64,000 bases of DNA from positions 62,001-126,000 of the forward strand of contig JAEWIS010000053.1 of the NCBI GenBank assembly GCA_023386955.1, in the 5' to 3' direction. This stretch comes from Bacillota bacterium (GTDB lineage: Bacteria; Bacillota; Bacilli; Paenibacillales; NBRC-103111). Numbering within the stretch: position 1 is the first letter of the stretch; every line of letters begins with the position of its first letter. This document shows, piece by piece, positions 33,380 through 41,887 of the stretch. The translations under genes and the position numbers were made by a program. Under the pieces are notes generated by a model. The model searched no databases. It was not told the origin of the DNA and saw only the letters and a list, made by a program, of their open reading frames with translations.

Positions 33380-33703
33380 GTGAGTGTGGAGATCGCCACT
33401 CCGGAATCAGCCAATCAAACTGCAGCAGGCCCTGAATTCAGCGACCGCGACCGGCTGAATGATATTCTGAGCATGGAGAAATACATGACGGCCAGCTACA
33501 ACACCGGATTAAATGAAATGCAAAACCCCAAGCTCCATGAAACCATTCAAGGAATTCTGGGTGATGAGCATAACATGCAGTTCCAGGTGTTCGATAAAAT
33601 GTGGCAAAAGGGCTGGTACAAGATTGAGGCGGCCGACCAGCAAAAGATCCAGCAGGCCTATCAGCAGTTTAACGGATATAAGTCACAGTTCCCCAAGCAA
33701 TAA
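33380..33703 (+). CDS. CotF-family spore coat protein
   Basis: A 107-aa protein with the CotF pattern: DRDRLNDILSMEKYMTASYNTGLNEMQNPKLHETIQGILGDEHNMQFQVFDKMWQKGWY, then Gln-rich helices. The GTG start at 33380 follows AAGGAGGG by 7 nt. The transcript ends at the strong terminator 33722-33756. Confidence 0.88.
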   Translation: MSVEIATPESANQTAAGPEFSDRDRLNDILSMEKYMTASYNTGLNEMQNPKLHETIQGILGDEHNMQFQVFDKMWQKGWYKIEAADQQKIQQAYQQFNGYKSQFPKQ

Positions 33704-33721
33704 GCGGGTTGTGCAAACGAA

Positions 33722-33756
33722 GTCCAGGTCCGATTTTTCGGACCCGGGCTTTTTTT
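33722..33756 (+). terminator. Terminator of the coat gene cluster
   Basis: AGGTCCGA pairs with TCGGACCC across TTTT, followed by GGGC and seven Ts. Confidence 0.82.
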
Positions 33757-33761
33757 GACCT

Positions 33762-33790
33762 TTGACAAAAGTCGGGGCAGGCATTACCAT
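33762..33790 (+). promoter_or_regulatory. Promoter of the PTS operon
   Basis: TTGACA (33762-33767), exactly 17 bp, TACCAT (33785-33790). The leader to the ATG at 33826 is about 30 nt, too short for a LicT/GlcT-type antiterminator, so control is probably at initiation. Confidence 0.75.
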
Positions 33791-33825
33791 TCAAAGGTAG
33801 AGCACTACGGGAGGTGGGATGCACT

Positions 33826-35757
33826 ATGGCGCGGCAAGACAAAGTGGACCGAAACTATACGATGAACTGGATGGGCAATCTTCAGCAGCTCGGCCGTTCA
33901 TTAATGCTGCCCACCATGGCCCTGCCGGTGGCGGCGATTCTGCTTTGGTTGGGACAGATGCCCTGGCACCTCATCCATTTTTCCCAGGCCGGAGAATTAC
34001 TGGAGTTTGCCGGACGGCTGATTATTCAATACCTGCCCTACTTGTTTGCCGTTGGGGTGGCCATGGGGCTGACGGATAACGGCGGAACAGCAGGGATGTC
34101 TGCTGTCCTGTCTTATTTTATGTTTACACAAATTACCGAACGGTTTGCCGGAAGCACCATGCAGCTGGGGATCTTCGGAGGCATTCTCATCGGTGTGTTA
34201 GCCGCCTTATGCTACAGACGGTTCCGGTTTATCCAGCTGCCCGAATATATCCAGTTCTTCGGCGGACCGCGGTTTGTGCCTCTGGTGACCAGTATGGCCA
34301 CCATACTCCTGTCGGGAGTGGTTGTGGCAGTGGGGCCCTGGGTCCAGGAGCTGTTTGGGCGGATCGGTGAATTCCTGCTTTCGCTGGGCGGCTTCGGGGC
34401 GTTCCTGTACGGCTTCGGGTACCGGCTTCTGGTGCCATCGGGATTGCATCATATTTTGAACAATGTATATTGGTTCCAGCTGGGGGCTTTCCAACTTCCT
34501 GACGGGACGATGGTATACGGGGACATCCCCCGTTTCTTCTCCGGTGATCCCAAGGCAGGGATCTTCATGGCCGGGCTTTATCCGATTATGATGTTTGCGC
34601 TTCCCGCGGTGGCGCTGGCTATTATCCAGGAGGCGCGGGAGGACTTGAAGCCCAAGATCCGCAAAACCTTCCTGACGGCGGCGCTGGCCTCCCTGCTGAC
34701 AGGGGTAACGGAGCCTATCGAATTCGCTTTTTTGTTCGTGGCGCCGTATCTGTTTTTCATCCATGCCGTTCTGTCCGGCGCATCCATGTGGATTGCTTAC
34801 GAATTGGACATCCATCACGGCTTCTCCTATTCGGCAGGGGCTATTGATTTTATCATTAACATGCATCTGGCCCGGAATGAATGGCTGATCCTGCCCATTG
34901 GCATTCTCTATGCCGCTGTGTATTACTTTTTGTTCCGGTATGCCATCGTCAAGTACCAGCTGCCCACTCCCGGACGGGAGGAAGGCTCCACCATCGACGA
35001 ATTCGCCGGGGATATCCCCTACCGGTCCCCGCTGATTCTGGAGGCTCTGGGCGGCAAGAACAACATCAAAACCATCGAGGCCTGCATCACCCGCCTCCGC
35101 CTTACCCTGGTTAACGATAAGCTGATGGATATCGCCACCCTCAAGCATTTGGGCGCAGCCGGTATTATCCGGCTTGGAGCCGGCAATGTCCAGGTGGTGT
35201 TCGGCACCTTCTCGGAGCTGATCCGGGAGGAAATTGTGCGGATTACCAAAAAAGACCTTCATCAGGTGCTGTTCAACTCGCCCATGCTGGGCCGGATGAT
35301 CCCCCTGGAGGATGTGCCCGACCAGATTTTTTCCAAGAAGATAGTAGGCAACGGTGTTGCTTTCCTCCCGGAAAAGGGCGAGCTGGTGGCCCCGGTGAAC
35401 GGAACCGTAACCTTGATCTACCCGTCGCTTCACGCGTTGGGCATCACCACCGACGACGGTCTGGAGGTCCTTCTGCATGTGGGGATCGATACCTCCCATC
35501 TCAACGGGAAGTATTTCACCTGTATGGTGAAGCAGGGGGACCGGGTGGAGGCAGGGGAGCTGCTTCTGAAGTTCAACCTGAACAAGGTGAAGCAAAATGC
35601 CAAATCCTTGGCAACGCCTATGCTGATTACCAATTCCGACCGGATCAAATCCTGGAGCTTTGCCCCGTTCAAGTCCGTTCGCAAGGGGCAGGCGTCTGTT
35701 ATGTCGGTTATTCTGAAGGATGAAATACGTGCAGCGGGGGGCGAGACCAATGGTTAG
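33826..35757 (+). CDS. PTS EIICBA sugar permease (glucose/N-acetylglucosamine family)
   Basis: A 643-aa fused permease. An N-terminal IIC membrane domain (about 10-385, with LGRSLMLPTMALPVAAILL and the GVTEPIEFAF signature) is followed by IIB with the phospho-Cys in KTIEACITRLRLTL and IIA with the phospho-His in VLLHVGIDTSHLNGKYF. It imports and phosphorylates a hexose. The order and compact IIC domain resemble NagE/NagP, but glucose cannot be excluded. It overlaps ptsI by 8 bp. The start follows GGAGGT. Confidence 0.92.
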   Translation: MARQDKVDRNYTMNWMGNLQQLGRSLMLPTMALPVAAILLWLGQMPWHLIHFSQAGELLEFAGRLIIQYLPYLFAVGVAMGLTDNGGTAGMSAVLSYFMFTQITERFAGSTMQLGIFGGILIGVLAALCYRRFRFIQLPEYIQFFGGPRFVPLVTSMATILLSGVVVAVGPWVQELFGRIGEFLLSLGGFGAFLYGFGYRLLVPSGLHHILNNVYWFQLGAFQLPDGTMVYGDIPRFFSGDPKAGIFMAGLYPIMMFALPAVALAIIQEAREDLKPKIRKTFLTAALASLLTGVTEPIEFAFLFVAPYLFFIHAVLSGASMWIAYELDIHHGFSYSAGAIDFIINMHLARNEWLILPIGILYAAVYYFLFRYAIVKYQLPTPGREEGSTIDEFAGDIPYRSPLILEALGGKNNIKTIEACITRLRLTLVNDKLMDIATLKHLGAAGIIRLGAGNVQVVFGTFSELIREEIVRITKKDLHQVLFNSPMLGRMIPLEDVPDQIFSKKIVGNGVAFLPEKGELVAPVNGTVTLIYPSLHALGITTDDGLEVLLHVGIDTSHLNGKYFTCMVKQGDRVEAGELLLKFNLNKVKQNAKSLATPMLITNSDRIKSWSFAPFKSVRKGQASVMSVILKDEIRAAGGETNG

Positions 35758-37465
35758 GGGATTCGGCGGAGCATCGGGGTTTGCCATCGGAAGAGCGTTT
35801 GTGCTGCCCTCACTGGAGCTGGAGCTGCCGGACAAGCTGGTGGACGTGGCAGATTTGGCGGTGGAGTTCGAGAAGCTGTATGAAGGAATTCGCTGCTCCA
35901 AAAGCGAAATTGAAAATATCAAGCAGGATATCTCCGATCTGATCGGCGAAGAGGAGTCCAATATCTTCAACGCCCATCTGGCGATCCTGGAGGATCCCAT
36001 TTTTATGAACGAAATCCAGGGGCTTATGCAGCGCCATTACAAGGCGGCGGAGGTGGCGGTGAAGGAAACCATCGACAAATTCGTCAGCATGTTCGATCTT
36101 CTGGACGATGATTACATGAAGGAACGGGCTGCGGACATTAAGGATGTGGGCAACCGTCTCCTGAAGCATCTTCTGGGGGAGTGGGAGGAAGCCGATCCGC
36201 CGGCGGATACACCATACATTCTGGTGGCCAAGGAGCTAAGCCCGTCCCACCTGGCCCGTCTTGATTCCGCCCAGGTGCTGGGTGTGGTCACCATGCTGGG
36301 AGGCACCACCTCACATGCGGCCATTATGCTGCGGGCCATGGGCATTCCCTTCGTCATGGGGATGGAAAACCGGCTTCCCGCCGCCATCCAGACCGGCGAT
36401 ATTCTGGTTATCGACGGGGATGAGGGCAGCGTCATTGTGAATCCGCCGCAGGATGTCATTGCGGTCTATGAGGAGAAACGGAGCCGTGCCGCGGCCAATC
36501 TGGAGCGCCTGAAGCAAATAGCCCACGTGCCTACCGTCACCAAGGACAACGTCAAGATGGAGCTGAAGGTGAACATCAGCTCGGCCAAGGAGCTGGATAT
36601 GGCCCTGAAGTACGGCGCCAAGGGTGTAGGGCTGTTCCGGACGGAATTCCTGTATATGGACCGGGTATCTCTGCCACTGGAGGACGAGCAGTATGAGGTC
36701 TACCGGGAGGCAGCCGTCAAGCTGGGAGAGCGGCCGCTGGTGATCCGCACCCTGGATATCGGCGGCGACAAAAGCGTAAGCTTCATGAATTTGCCCCAAG
36801 AGGATAACCCGGCGCTGGGTTACCGGGCCATCCGCATTCTGCTGGATTGCCGGGAGCTGTTCAAGACACAGCTGAAAGCGATTCTCCGGGCATCTCTGCA
36901 TGGCAACATCCGGATCATGTACCCCATGATCTCCTCAGTAGATGAGGTGCGGCAGGCCAACGAGATTCTGGAGCAGGCCAAGCAGGAGCTGATTGAAGAA
37001 GGTAAACCCTTCAAGGATAACACTCCGGTGGGCATCATGATTGAGGTGCCTGCTGCCGTGGTGGTGGCGGACTTGCTGGCGGAGGAGGTGCAGTTCTTCA
37101 GCATTGGCACCAATGACCTGATCCAGTACGCTCTGGCTGTGGACCGGATGAACGAAACCGTGGCCAACCTGTACGATCCGTATCATCCGGCGGTGTTGCG
37201 GCTGCTCAAGCAGGTGGCGGACGCCGCCAAAGCCAGCGGAATTCCCGTCAGCGTCTGCGGGGAGCTGGCCGGTGATCCGGAGGCAATCCCGCTGTGGCTG
37301 GGACTGGGCATCCATGAGCTGAGCATGTCCGTCCAATGTCTGCTGCCGGTGAAGGAGCAGGTGCTGCAGAGCGATGCCCAAACAGGCAAAAGCTTTCTGG
37401 CGGAGGCGCTGCGGTTGAGGCGGTCCAGTGAGATTAAGGAAAGGTTAAGAGCCGCCCTTCGATAA
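35750..37465 (+). CDS. ptsI: PTS enzyme I
   Basis: A 571-aa PEP-protein phosphotransferase that phosphorylates HPr with PEP. The phospho-His is in GGTTSHAAIMLRAMGIPFVMG; PEP-binding motifs include FRTEFLYMDR, TLDIGGDK and FSIGTNDLIQYALAVDR, with CGELAGDP near the C-terminus. It is encoded with the EIICBA gene through an 8-bp overlap, while ptsH is not in the window. The N-terminus is a little shorter than in Bacillus PtsI. Confidence 0.95.
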   Translation: MVRGFGGASGFAIGRAFVLPSLELELPDKLVDVADLAVEFEKLYEGIRCSKSEIENIKQDISDLIGEEESNIFNAHLAILEDPIFMNEIQGLMQRHYKAAEVAVKETIDKFVSMFDLLDDDYMKERAADIKDVGNRLLKHLLGEWEEADPPADTPYILVAKELSPSHLARLDSAQVLGVVTMLGGTTSHAAIMLRAMGIPFVMGMENRLPAAIQTGDILVIDGDEGSVIVNPPQDVIAVYEEKRSRAAANLERLKQIAHVPTVTKDNVKMELKVNISSAKELDMALKYGAKGVGLFRTEFLYMDRVSLPLEDEQYEVYREAAVKLGERPLVIRTLDIGGDKSVSFMNLPQEDNPALGYRAIRILLDCRELFKTQLKAILRASLHGNIRIMYPMISSVDEVRQANEILEQAKQELIEEGKPFKDNTPVGIMIEVPAAVVVADLLAEEVQFFSIGTNDLIQYALAVDRMNETVANLYDPYHPAVLRLLKQVADAAKASGIPVSVCGELAGDPEAIPLWLGLGIHELSMSVQCLLPVKEQVLQSDAQTGKSFLAEALRLRRSSEIKERLRAALR

Positions 37466-37563
37466 CACGGTCCAAGCCGCAGGCCGGATGTGTTATGGAA
37501 GCCTCGAAACCGGCAAAGCCGGTTTGAGGGCCAAATCTAGTCTTAACACGGTCCAGTCCGCAG
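37463..37563. repeat. 20-bp direct repeats flanking a hairpin after ptsI
   Basis: TAACACGGTCCAAGCCGCAG (37463-37482, its TAA being the ptsI stop) is repeated with three changes at 37544-37563. Between them CTCGAAACCGGC and GCCGGTTTGAG (37503-37529) form a stem with an AAA loop and no T-run. The repeat may mark an insertion or duplication at the gene end. Confidence 0.65.
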
Positions 37564-37595
37564 ACTAATTTCCAATTATAAGGAGGACGAAACGT

Positions 37596-38129
37596 ATGGA
37601 GCTTATGGGCAAAAGGATACTGGCTTTTACGGAAGAGGAATTCGAGGATCTGGAAATGTGGTATCCCGTGCTTCGCCTGCGGGAATCCGGTGCACAGGTG
37701 GTGATTGCCGCTACGGAAGCGGGCAAGGTGCTGCACGGCAAATACGGGGTTCCCATCACCTCGGATGCGGCATTCGATGACGTCTCCTCGGCGGATTATG
37801 ACGGGCTGTATGTGCCCGGAGGCTGGGCGCCGGACAAGCTCCGCCGTTATCCCCATGTACTCCGCCTGACCCGGGAATTCCATGAGGCCGGCAAGCCCAT
37901 TGCGCAGATTTGTCATGCGGGCTGGGTGCTGATTTCGGCGGGCATAGTGAAGGGCTACACCATGACCTCCACGCCGGGGATCAAGGATGATCTGGAGAAT
38001 GCCGGCGCTACCTGGATCGATGAAGAGGTGGTAATTGACCGGAATATTATCTCCGGACGCCGTCCGCCGGATCTCCCCGCCTTCTCCAAGGCCTTCGTGG
38101 ATGCGTTGGCAGGTGCCGGCCGGGTATGA
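37596..38129 (+). CDS. DJ-1/PfpI family protein
   Basis: A 177-aa type 1 glutamine-amidotransferase-like protein. The nucleophile elbow is AQICHAGWVLISAG with Cys-His, and the conserved N-terminal Glu lies in FTEEEFEDLE. Members act as deglycases, chaperones or stress proteins, so the activity is not fixed by sequence. The start follows AAGGAGG. It overlaps the next gene by 4 bp (ATGA). Confidence 0.92.
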   Translation: MELMGKRILAFTEEEFEDLEMWYPVLRLRESGAQVVIAATEAGKVLHGKYGVPITSDAAFDDVSSADYDGLYVPGGWAPDKLRRYPHVLRLTREFHEAGKPIAQICHAGWVLISAGIVKGYTMTSTPGIKDDLENAGATWIDEEVVIDRNIISGRRPPDLPAFSKAFVDALAGAGRV

Positions 38130-38542
38130 TGAAGCATCTGGTCCGATGGCTTCCTCCCGTGTTGGTGATGGGAGCCATCTTTTATTTTTCCTCCCGTACC
38201 GGAGATGAGCTGGGTTCCCTCATGCCCTTCTTCCACAGGTTGTTTCCTGCGATGGAAAGCTTCGATTGGGGCCACTTTGTCGCTTATTTTATCCTGGGGT
38301 TAACCTTCGTGTGGGCCATTGCCGATTCTAGACCAACTGCGCGGCAGCGGCTTTTGGTTGTGCTGCTGTGTACGGCTTACGGGCTGACAGATGAGTTCCA
38401 CCAATTATTCGTCAGCGGCCGCTCGTCAGACTGGCATGATCTGCGCAACGACGCCATCGGCGGAACCCTGGCAATGCTGGTCCTTTACATTCCTTTCATC
38501 GCCCGCTTCTATGCCCGTTTGCCCCACCGGATGAAGCAGTAA
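38126..38542 (+). CDS. VanZ-like membrane protein
   Basis: A 138-aa protein with four hydrophobic segments and the VanZ-family signature: FSSRTGDELG, FDWGHFVAYFILG, YGLTDEFHQLFVSGRSSDWHDLRNDAIGG. VanZ itself lowers teicoplanin susceptibility, but most relatives have no known role. It is translationally coupled to the PfpI gene. Confidence 0.9.
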   Translation: MMKHLVRWLPPVLVMGAIFYFSSRTGDELGSLMPFFHRLFPAMESFDWGHFVAYFILGLTFVWAIADSRPTARQRLLVVLLCTAYGLTDEFHQLFVSGRSSDWHDLRNDAIGGTLAMLVLYIPFIARFYARLPHRMKQ

Positions 38543-38629
38543 TGCGGTCCGCCTGTATGAAGAATGGCTTTTGTGCCAATAAATACTAGCTCCTTTTTGG
38601 GAGGAAAACCGGCTCCCTGGTCGAATTAC

Positions 38630-38672
38630 AAGAGAGTGGAGGCATGTGTCGCTGCTGCCTTCTCTTTTTTTT
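38630..38672 (+). terminator. Terminator/attenuator immediately before the zinc-ribbon gene
   Basis: AGAGA and AGGCA (38631-38644, with a 4-nt bulge) pair with TGCCTTCTCT (38656-38665), followed by eight Ts (38665-38672). The next ribosome site, AAGGAG, begins only 6 nt later, so it controls readthrough into that gene. Confidence 0.65.
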
Positions 38673-38692
38673 GGATGAAGGAGCTGGTTGTT

Positions 38693-39115
38693 TTGCAAAA
38701 GGAATGTAAGTGCGGTCAGACAATGAACATCTGTCTGCGAAGTGTCATCTACCAGGGCAAGGTAGAGATTGCCCATGTGCCGGTGCTGACATGCGAATCC
38801 TGCAGCCGCAGCGAGGTATTCGCCGCCGTTAAGCCGGATATGACGAAGCTGATAAGCCAATTGGGCAACAAACCTGAAAAACAGTATATACGCTTTGAGG
38901 AAATAAGCGAAATTTCCCATCTGATGGTGACGGTGACCGATAAGGAGCACCGCCATGAATCCGTGGGCGTTATACTGGAAGAACGGATTAACGAGCTGTT
39001 GGATATGCTGCTGCTGGCCAGATCCCTGCAGGATGATGCATGGAAGAGGGATGTGACCGAGCGTCTGTCCCAGATTACCCGCTACGCTATGAGTACTTAC
39101 GAAATGAAGCTTTGA
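38693..39115 (+). CDS. Unidentified protein with a possible CxC...CxxC zinc ribbon
   Basis: A 140-aa protein. The N-terminal CKCGQTM and TCESCSRSEVF place four Cys as a likely zinc site; the rest is helical (EERINELLDMLLLARSLQ). No named family is recognised. The TTG start at 38693 is 9 nt after AAGGAG (38678-38683); an upstream ATG at 38675 has no ribosome site. Lying directly behind a terminator, it is probably expressed by readthrough. Confidence 0.75.
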   Translation: MQKECKCGQTMNICLRSVIYQGKVEIAHVPVLTCESCSRSEVFAAVKPDMTKLISQLGNKPEKQYIRFEEISEISHLMVTVTDKEHRHESVGVILEERINELLDMLLLARSLQDDAWKRDVTERLSQITRYAMSTYEMKL

Positions 39116-39245
39116 CCGGTGAGGGCAAGGCGGGCTGTACAACATCCATAAGCAATGCGTAATCCGAACGGTAGATTCACGAGCTGCAGAACCGGATCGG
39201 GAGATCCGAATCGCAGAACCGGAACCACAGAAAGGGAGAAAAACA

Positions 39246-39374
39246 ATTACAAAAAAACCTTCGGTTGACCTTGCCGATGCCGAGGTTGCCATTCTTGATC
39301 CGGCCATGGGTCCGGACCAAATTGTTCCAGTAAAGCCGCCTACAATAAGGTTGGCTTTTTTTCTTTATTTTTGA
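39246..39374 (+). CDS. Possible 42-codon ORF with an ATT start
   Basis: The frame reads ITKKPSVDLADAEVAILDPAMGPDQIVPVKPPTIRLAFFLYF. Codon usage in the middle resembles neighbouring genes. There is no ATG, GTG or TTG before codon 21, but AAAGGGAG lies 7 nt upstream of an ATT at 39246. Its 3' end overlaps the terminator 39333-39362. It could be a real small gene with a rare start, a decayed gene or chance. Confidence 0.25.
   Translation: MTKKPSVDLADAEVAILDPAMGPDQIVPVKPPTIRLAFFLYF
39333..39362 (+). terminator. Terminator upstream of ytxJ
   Basis: AAGCCGCCT and AGGTTGGCTT pair imperfectly across ACAATA, followed by TTTTTTT. Confidence 0.6.
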
Positions 39375-39418
39375 TACTATTGATTGAAAGGAAATCATTT
39401 GCAGGCAGGTGAGCGTAA

Positions 39419-39769
39419 TTGGCCGATGTGCAGGAATTGACGAAGGTTGAGGAATGGAAGCGGCTGCTGGCGGAGTCGGAGAATACGCCGGTTATGCTTA
39501 TAAAGCACAGCACCCGCTGTCCCATCAGCGCCGAAGCCCATGACGAGTTTCTGAAGCATGTGCATGTGGAAGCGCTGCCGGGTGTCCGTTATGCCCGCGT
39601 TCTGGTGGTGGAGAACCGGACCGTATCCAATGCGGTGGCGGAGGATACCGGTGTGAAGCATGAATCGCCGCAGGTGCTGCTGTTGAAGAACGGCGCGTCC
39701 GTTTGGACGACCTCCCATTGGCGAATTACCGCAGCGGCCTTGAAGGAGCTGGCTTCCCGGCTGGATTGA
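39419..39769 (+). CDS. ytxJ: Monothiol bacilliredoxin-type protein YtxJ
   Basis: A 116-aa thioredoxin-fold protein of the YtxJ (BrxC) family. The reactive Cys is in HSTRCPISAEAHDEF and the cis-Pro in HESPQVLLLKNG. It acts in bacillithiol-linked protein repair. It starts at TTG 39419 after AGGTGAG. The ytxJ-ccpA order is shared with Bacillus. Confidence 0.92.
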   Translation: MADVQELTKVEEWKRLLAESENTPVMLIKHSTRCPISAEAHDEFLKHVHVEALPGVRYARVLVVENRTVSNAVAEDTGVKHESPQVLLLKNGASVWTTSHWRITAAALKELASRLD

Positions 39770-39818
39770 TTTCACCAAGCGGCGAAGTGGGAATCTCTTG
39801 CAAACGGGAAGGTTTCCG

Positions 39819-39847
39819 TTGCAAGGCGAATTATTTTGTCGTATCAT
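39819..39847 (+). promoter_or_regulatory. Promoter of ccpA
   Basis: TTGCAA (39819-39824), 17 bp, TATCAT (39842-39847). The -35 lies in an imperfect inverted repeat (CTTGCAAACGGGAA / TTTCCGTTGCAAG, 39796-39826) that may end ytxJ or bind a regulator. Confidence 0.55.
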
Positions 39848-39898
39848 ATCGTTATTATACGGGAATGAAAATACGTCTATATATTGGAGAGAGATAAC

Positions 39899-40903
39899 GT
39901 GACAGTAACTATTTACGATGTTGCCAGAGAAGCCGGAGTATCGATGGCTACCGTATCCCGGGTTGTCAACAATAATCCGAATGTGAAGCCCCAAACCAGA
40001 AAAAAGGTATTCGAAGCCATTGAGCGGCTGGGCTACCGTCCCAATGCCGTTGCGCGGGGTTTGGCCAGCAAGAAGACCACCACCGTGGGCGTTGTCATTC
40101 CCGATATCTCCAACGCCATCTTTGCTGAGGTGGCCCGGGGCATTGAAGACATTGCCAATATGTACCATTACAATATCATCCTTTGTAACGCGGACAAGCG
40201 CAAGGAAAAGGAGATCCGCGTAATCAACACCCTGCTGGAGAAGCAGGTGGACGGGCTATTGTTTATGGGCGGCGTTGTGACGGACGAGCATATGCAAGCC
40301 TTCCAGACGGCCACAGTGCCTATCGTGCTGTGCGGTACGAATGTGGAGGGTAATACCATGGCTGCAGTGGATATCGACCACCAGCAGGCCGCACATGATG
40401 CTGTGAAGCTGCTTCTCGACAAAGGCCACCGCCGTATCGGCATGATCAGCGGAAACCTGCAGGACCCCAACAACGGCTTCTCCCGGTACAACGGGTACAA
40501 GAACGCCCTGGAAGAAGCGGGGGTGGCATTTGATGAATCTTTGGTACGGATCGGCAACCACCGGTATGAATCCGGTATTGAAGCGATGAAATATTTCCTG
40601 GAGCTGCCTGAGCGTCCAACCGCTATCTTTTCGGCTACCGACGAAATGGCTATCGGCGCCATTCACGCCGCACAGGATGCGGGACTTGCCATTCCCGGCG
40701 ATATCTCCGTAATCAGTGTAGATAACAGCCGGATGGCCTCTATGGTCCGCCCGCTGCTGACTACTGTAGCTCAGCCTATGTATGACATCGGGGCCGTGTC
40801 CATGCGCCTGTTGACGAAGCTGATGAACAAGGAAAATGTGGAGAAGGGCAAGGTTACCCTGATGCACGAGGTCATTCAGCGCCAATCTGTAGCTGAAGTA
40901 TAA
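39899..40903 (+). CDS. ccpA: Catabolite control protein A
   Basis: A 334-aa LacI-family regulator and the global carbon catabolite regulator of Firmicutes; it binds cre sites with HPr-Ser-P. The helix-turn-helix is [24 protein letters not shown], followed by [41 protein letters not shown], typical of CcpA. The start is GTG 39899, after GGAGAGAG. The ytxJ neighbour supports the assignment. Confidence 0.94.
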   Translation: MTVTIYDVAREAGVSMATVSRVVNNNPNVKPQTRKKVFEAIERLGYRPNAVARGLASKKTTTVGVVIPDISNAIFAEVARGIEDIANMYHYNIILCNADKRKEKEIRVINTLLEKQVDGLLFMGGVVTDEHMQAFQTATVPIVLCGTNVEGNTMAAVDIDHQQAAHDAVKLLLDKGHRRIGMISGNLQDPNNGFSRYNGYKNALEEAGVAFDESLVRIGNHRYESGIEAMKYFLELPERPTAIFSATDEMAIGAIHAAQDAGLAIPGDISVISVDNSRMASMVRPLLTTVAQPMYDIGAVSMRLLTKLMNKENVEKGKVTLMHEVIQRQSVAEV

Positions 40904-40931
40904 TAGGCCGGATATAACCCGGATTTGACCG

Positions 40932-40957
40932 CAGCTCCCTTCCCGGGGAGCTGTTCT
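40932..40957 (+). terminator. Terminator of ccpA
   Basis: CAGCTCC (40932-40938) pairs with GGAGCTG (40947-40953), then TTCTTG. The T-run is weak. Confidence 0.5.
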
Positions 40958-41002
40958 TGTATGTGCAGGGTTTTCGGGGGAAGGAACGGGAAGTTGAGAA
41001 GG

Positions 41003-41743
41003 ATGAAGGGAGCGGCTGTGGTGTTGGGAAATCCGGGAGAGAGCGCTTACGGGGTTATCGGGATTATCGGAGCTATGGAGGAGGAGGTCCGGCTGCTTGC
41101 CGCGAAGCTGGTGCATCTGGAGGTAATCCAGCTGGCGGGGATTGAGTTCATGAAAGGGAGCTTCGCCGGGCGGCAGGTGGTGGTCTGTAAATCAGGGGTA
41201 GGCAAGGTAAACGCGGCGGTGACGGCACAGCTGCTGGTGACCGCTTATGGGGCGGAGGCTGTTCTGTTCACTGGCGTGGCCGGAGCCCTGGATCCGGAGC
41301 TTGCGGTTGGGGATCTGGTGGTGTCCCTGGATTGCCTCCAGCATGACATGGATGCCAGCCCCTTGGGCTTTGCCCGGGGAGTGATCCCCTTCCAGGAGCA
41401 CTCCGTATTTGCTGCTGATCCGGAGCTGGTCAGACTGGCAGTAGAGTCCGGCGAAGCGGTGCTGCCGGGCCGGGTACGGACGGGCAGAGTTCTGTCCGGA
41501 GACCGGTTTATTGCCGACAAGGCGGAGGTAGCGGCGCTTAGGCGGGATTTCGGAGGAATGTGCGTGGAGATGGAGGGGGCCGCTGTAGCCCAGGTCTGCG
41601 GCATGAACGGCGTTCCCTTCGTCATTATCCGCTCCATGTCTGACAAAGCAGACGGTTCCGCCCCGGTGAGCTTCGCCGAGTTTACAGCCTTGGCGGCCCG
41701 GCGCTCCTGCGAGCTGGTGGAGCATTTGCTGGGAAGGCTGTAG
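41003..41743 (+). CDS. mtnN: 5'-methylthioadenosine/S-adenosylhomocysteine nucleosidase
   Basis: A 246-aa nucleoside phosphorylase-fold enzyme that removes adenine from MTA and SAH. It has VIGIIGAMEEEVRLL, the substrate segment GRVLSGDRFI, MCVEMEGAAVAQVC and RSMSDKADGSAPVSF. The N-terminus is uncertain: ATG 41003, or GTG 41018 with a nearer ribosome site GAAGGGA; residues before GVIGIIGAMEEE are not conserved. Confidence 0.92.
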   Translation: MKGAAVVLGNPGESAYGVIGIIGAMEEEVRLLAAKLVHLEVIQLAGIEFMKGSFAGRQVVVCKSGVGKVNAAVTAQLLVTAYGAEAVLFTGVAGALDPELAVGDLVVSLDCLQHDMDASPLGFARGVIPFQEHSVFAADPELVRLAVESGEAVLPGRVRTGRVLSGDRFIADKAEVAALRRDFGGMCVEMEGAAVAQVCGMNGVPFVIIRSMSDKADGSAPVSFAEFTALAARRSCELVEHLLGRL

Positions 41744-41789
41744 GGGGAAGGCTCAACTCCAACGTATGTCCGGTTCCAGTGGCCTCAAG

Positions 41790-41872
41790 TAGCATCAAGA
41801 AGCATCAAGTAGTATAAGTAGCATCAAGAAGCATAGGTAGCATCAAGAAGCATAGGTAGCATCAAGAAGCAT
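41790..41872. repeat. Short tandem repeat, 19-bp unit
   Basis: TAGCATCAAGAAGCAT occurs four times: 41790-41805, 41819-41834, 41838-41853 and 41857-41872. The last three copies have an exact 19-bp period with AGG or CAA joints. It is non-coding, after mtnN. Confidence 0.85.
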
Positions 41873-41887
41873 CAATTTGCCCCCAAC

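Noticed and set aside
34207-36000. Minus-strand ORF of 597 codons opposite EIICBA/ptsI
   Set aside because: It spans two well-identified genes on the other strand and shows no family features.
41790-41872. CRISPR array
   Set aside because: The 19-bp unit repeats with no unique spacers, so it is a simple tandem repeat.
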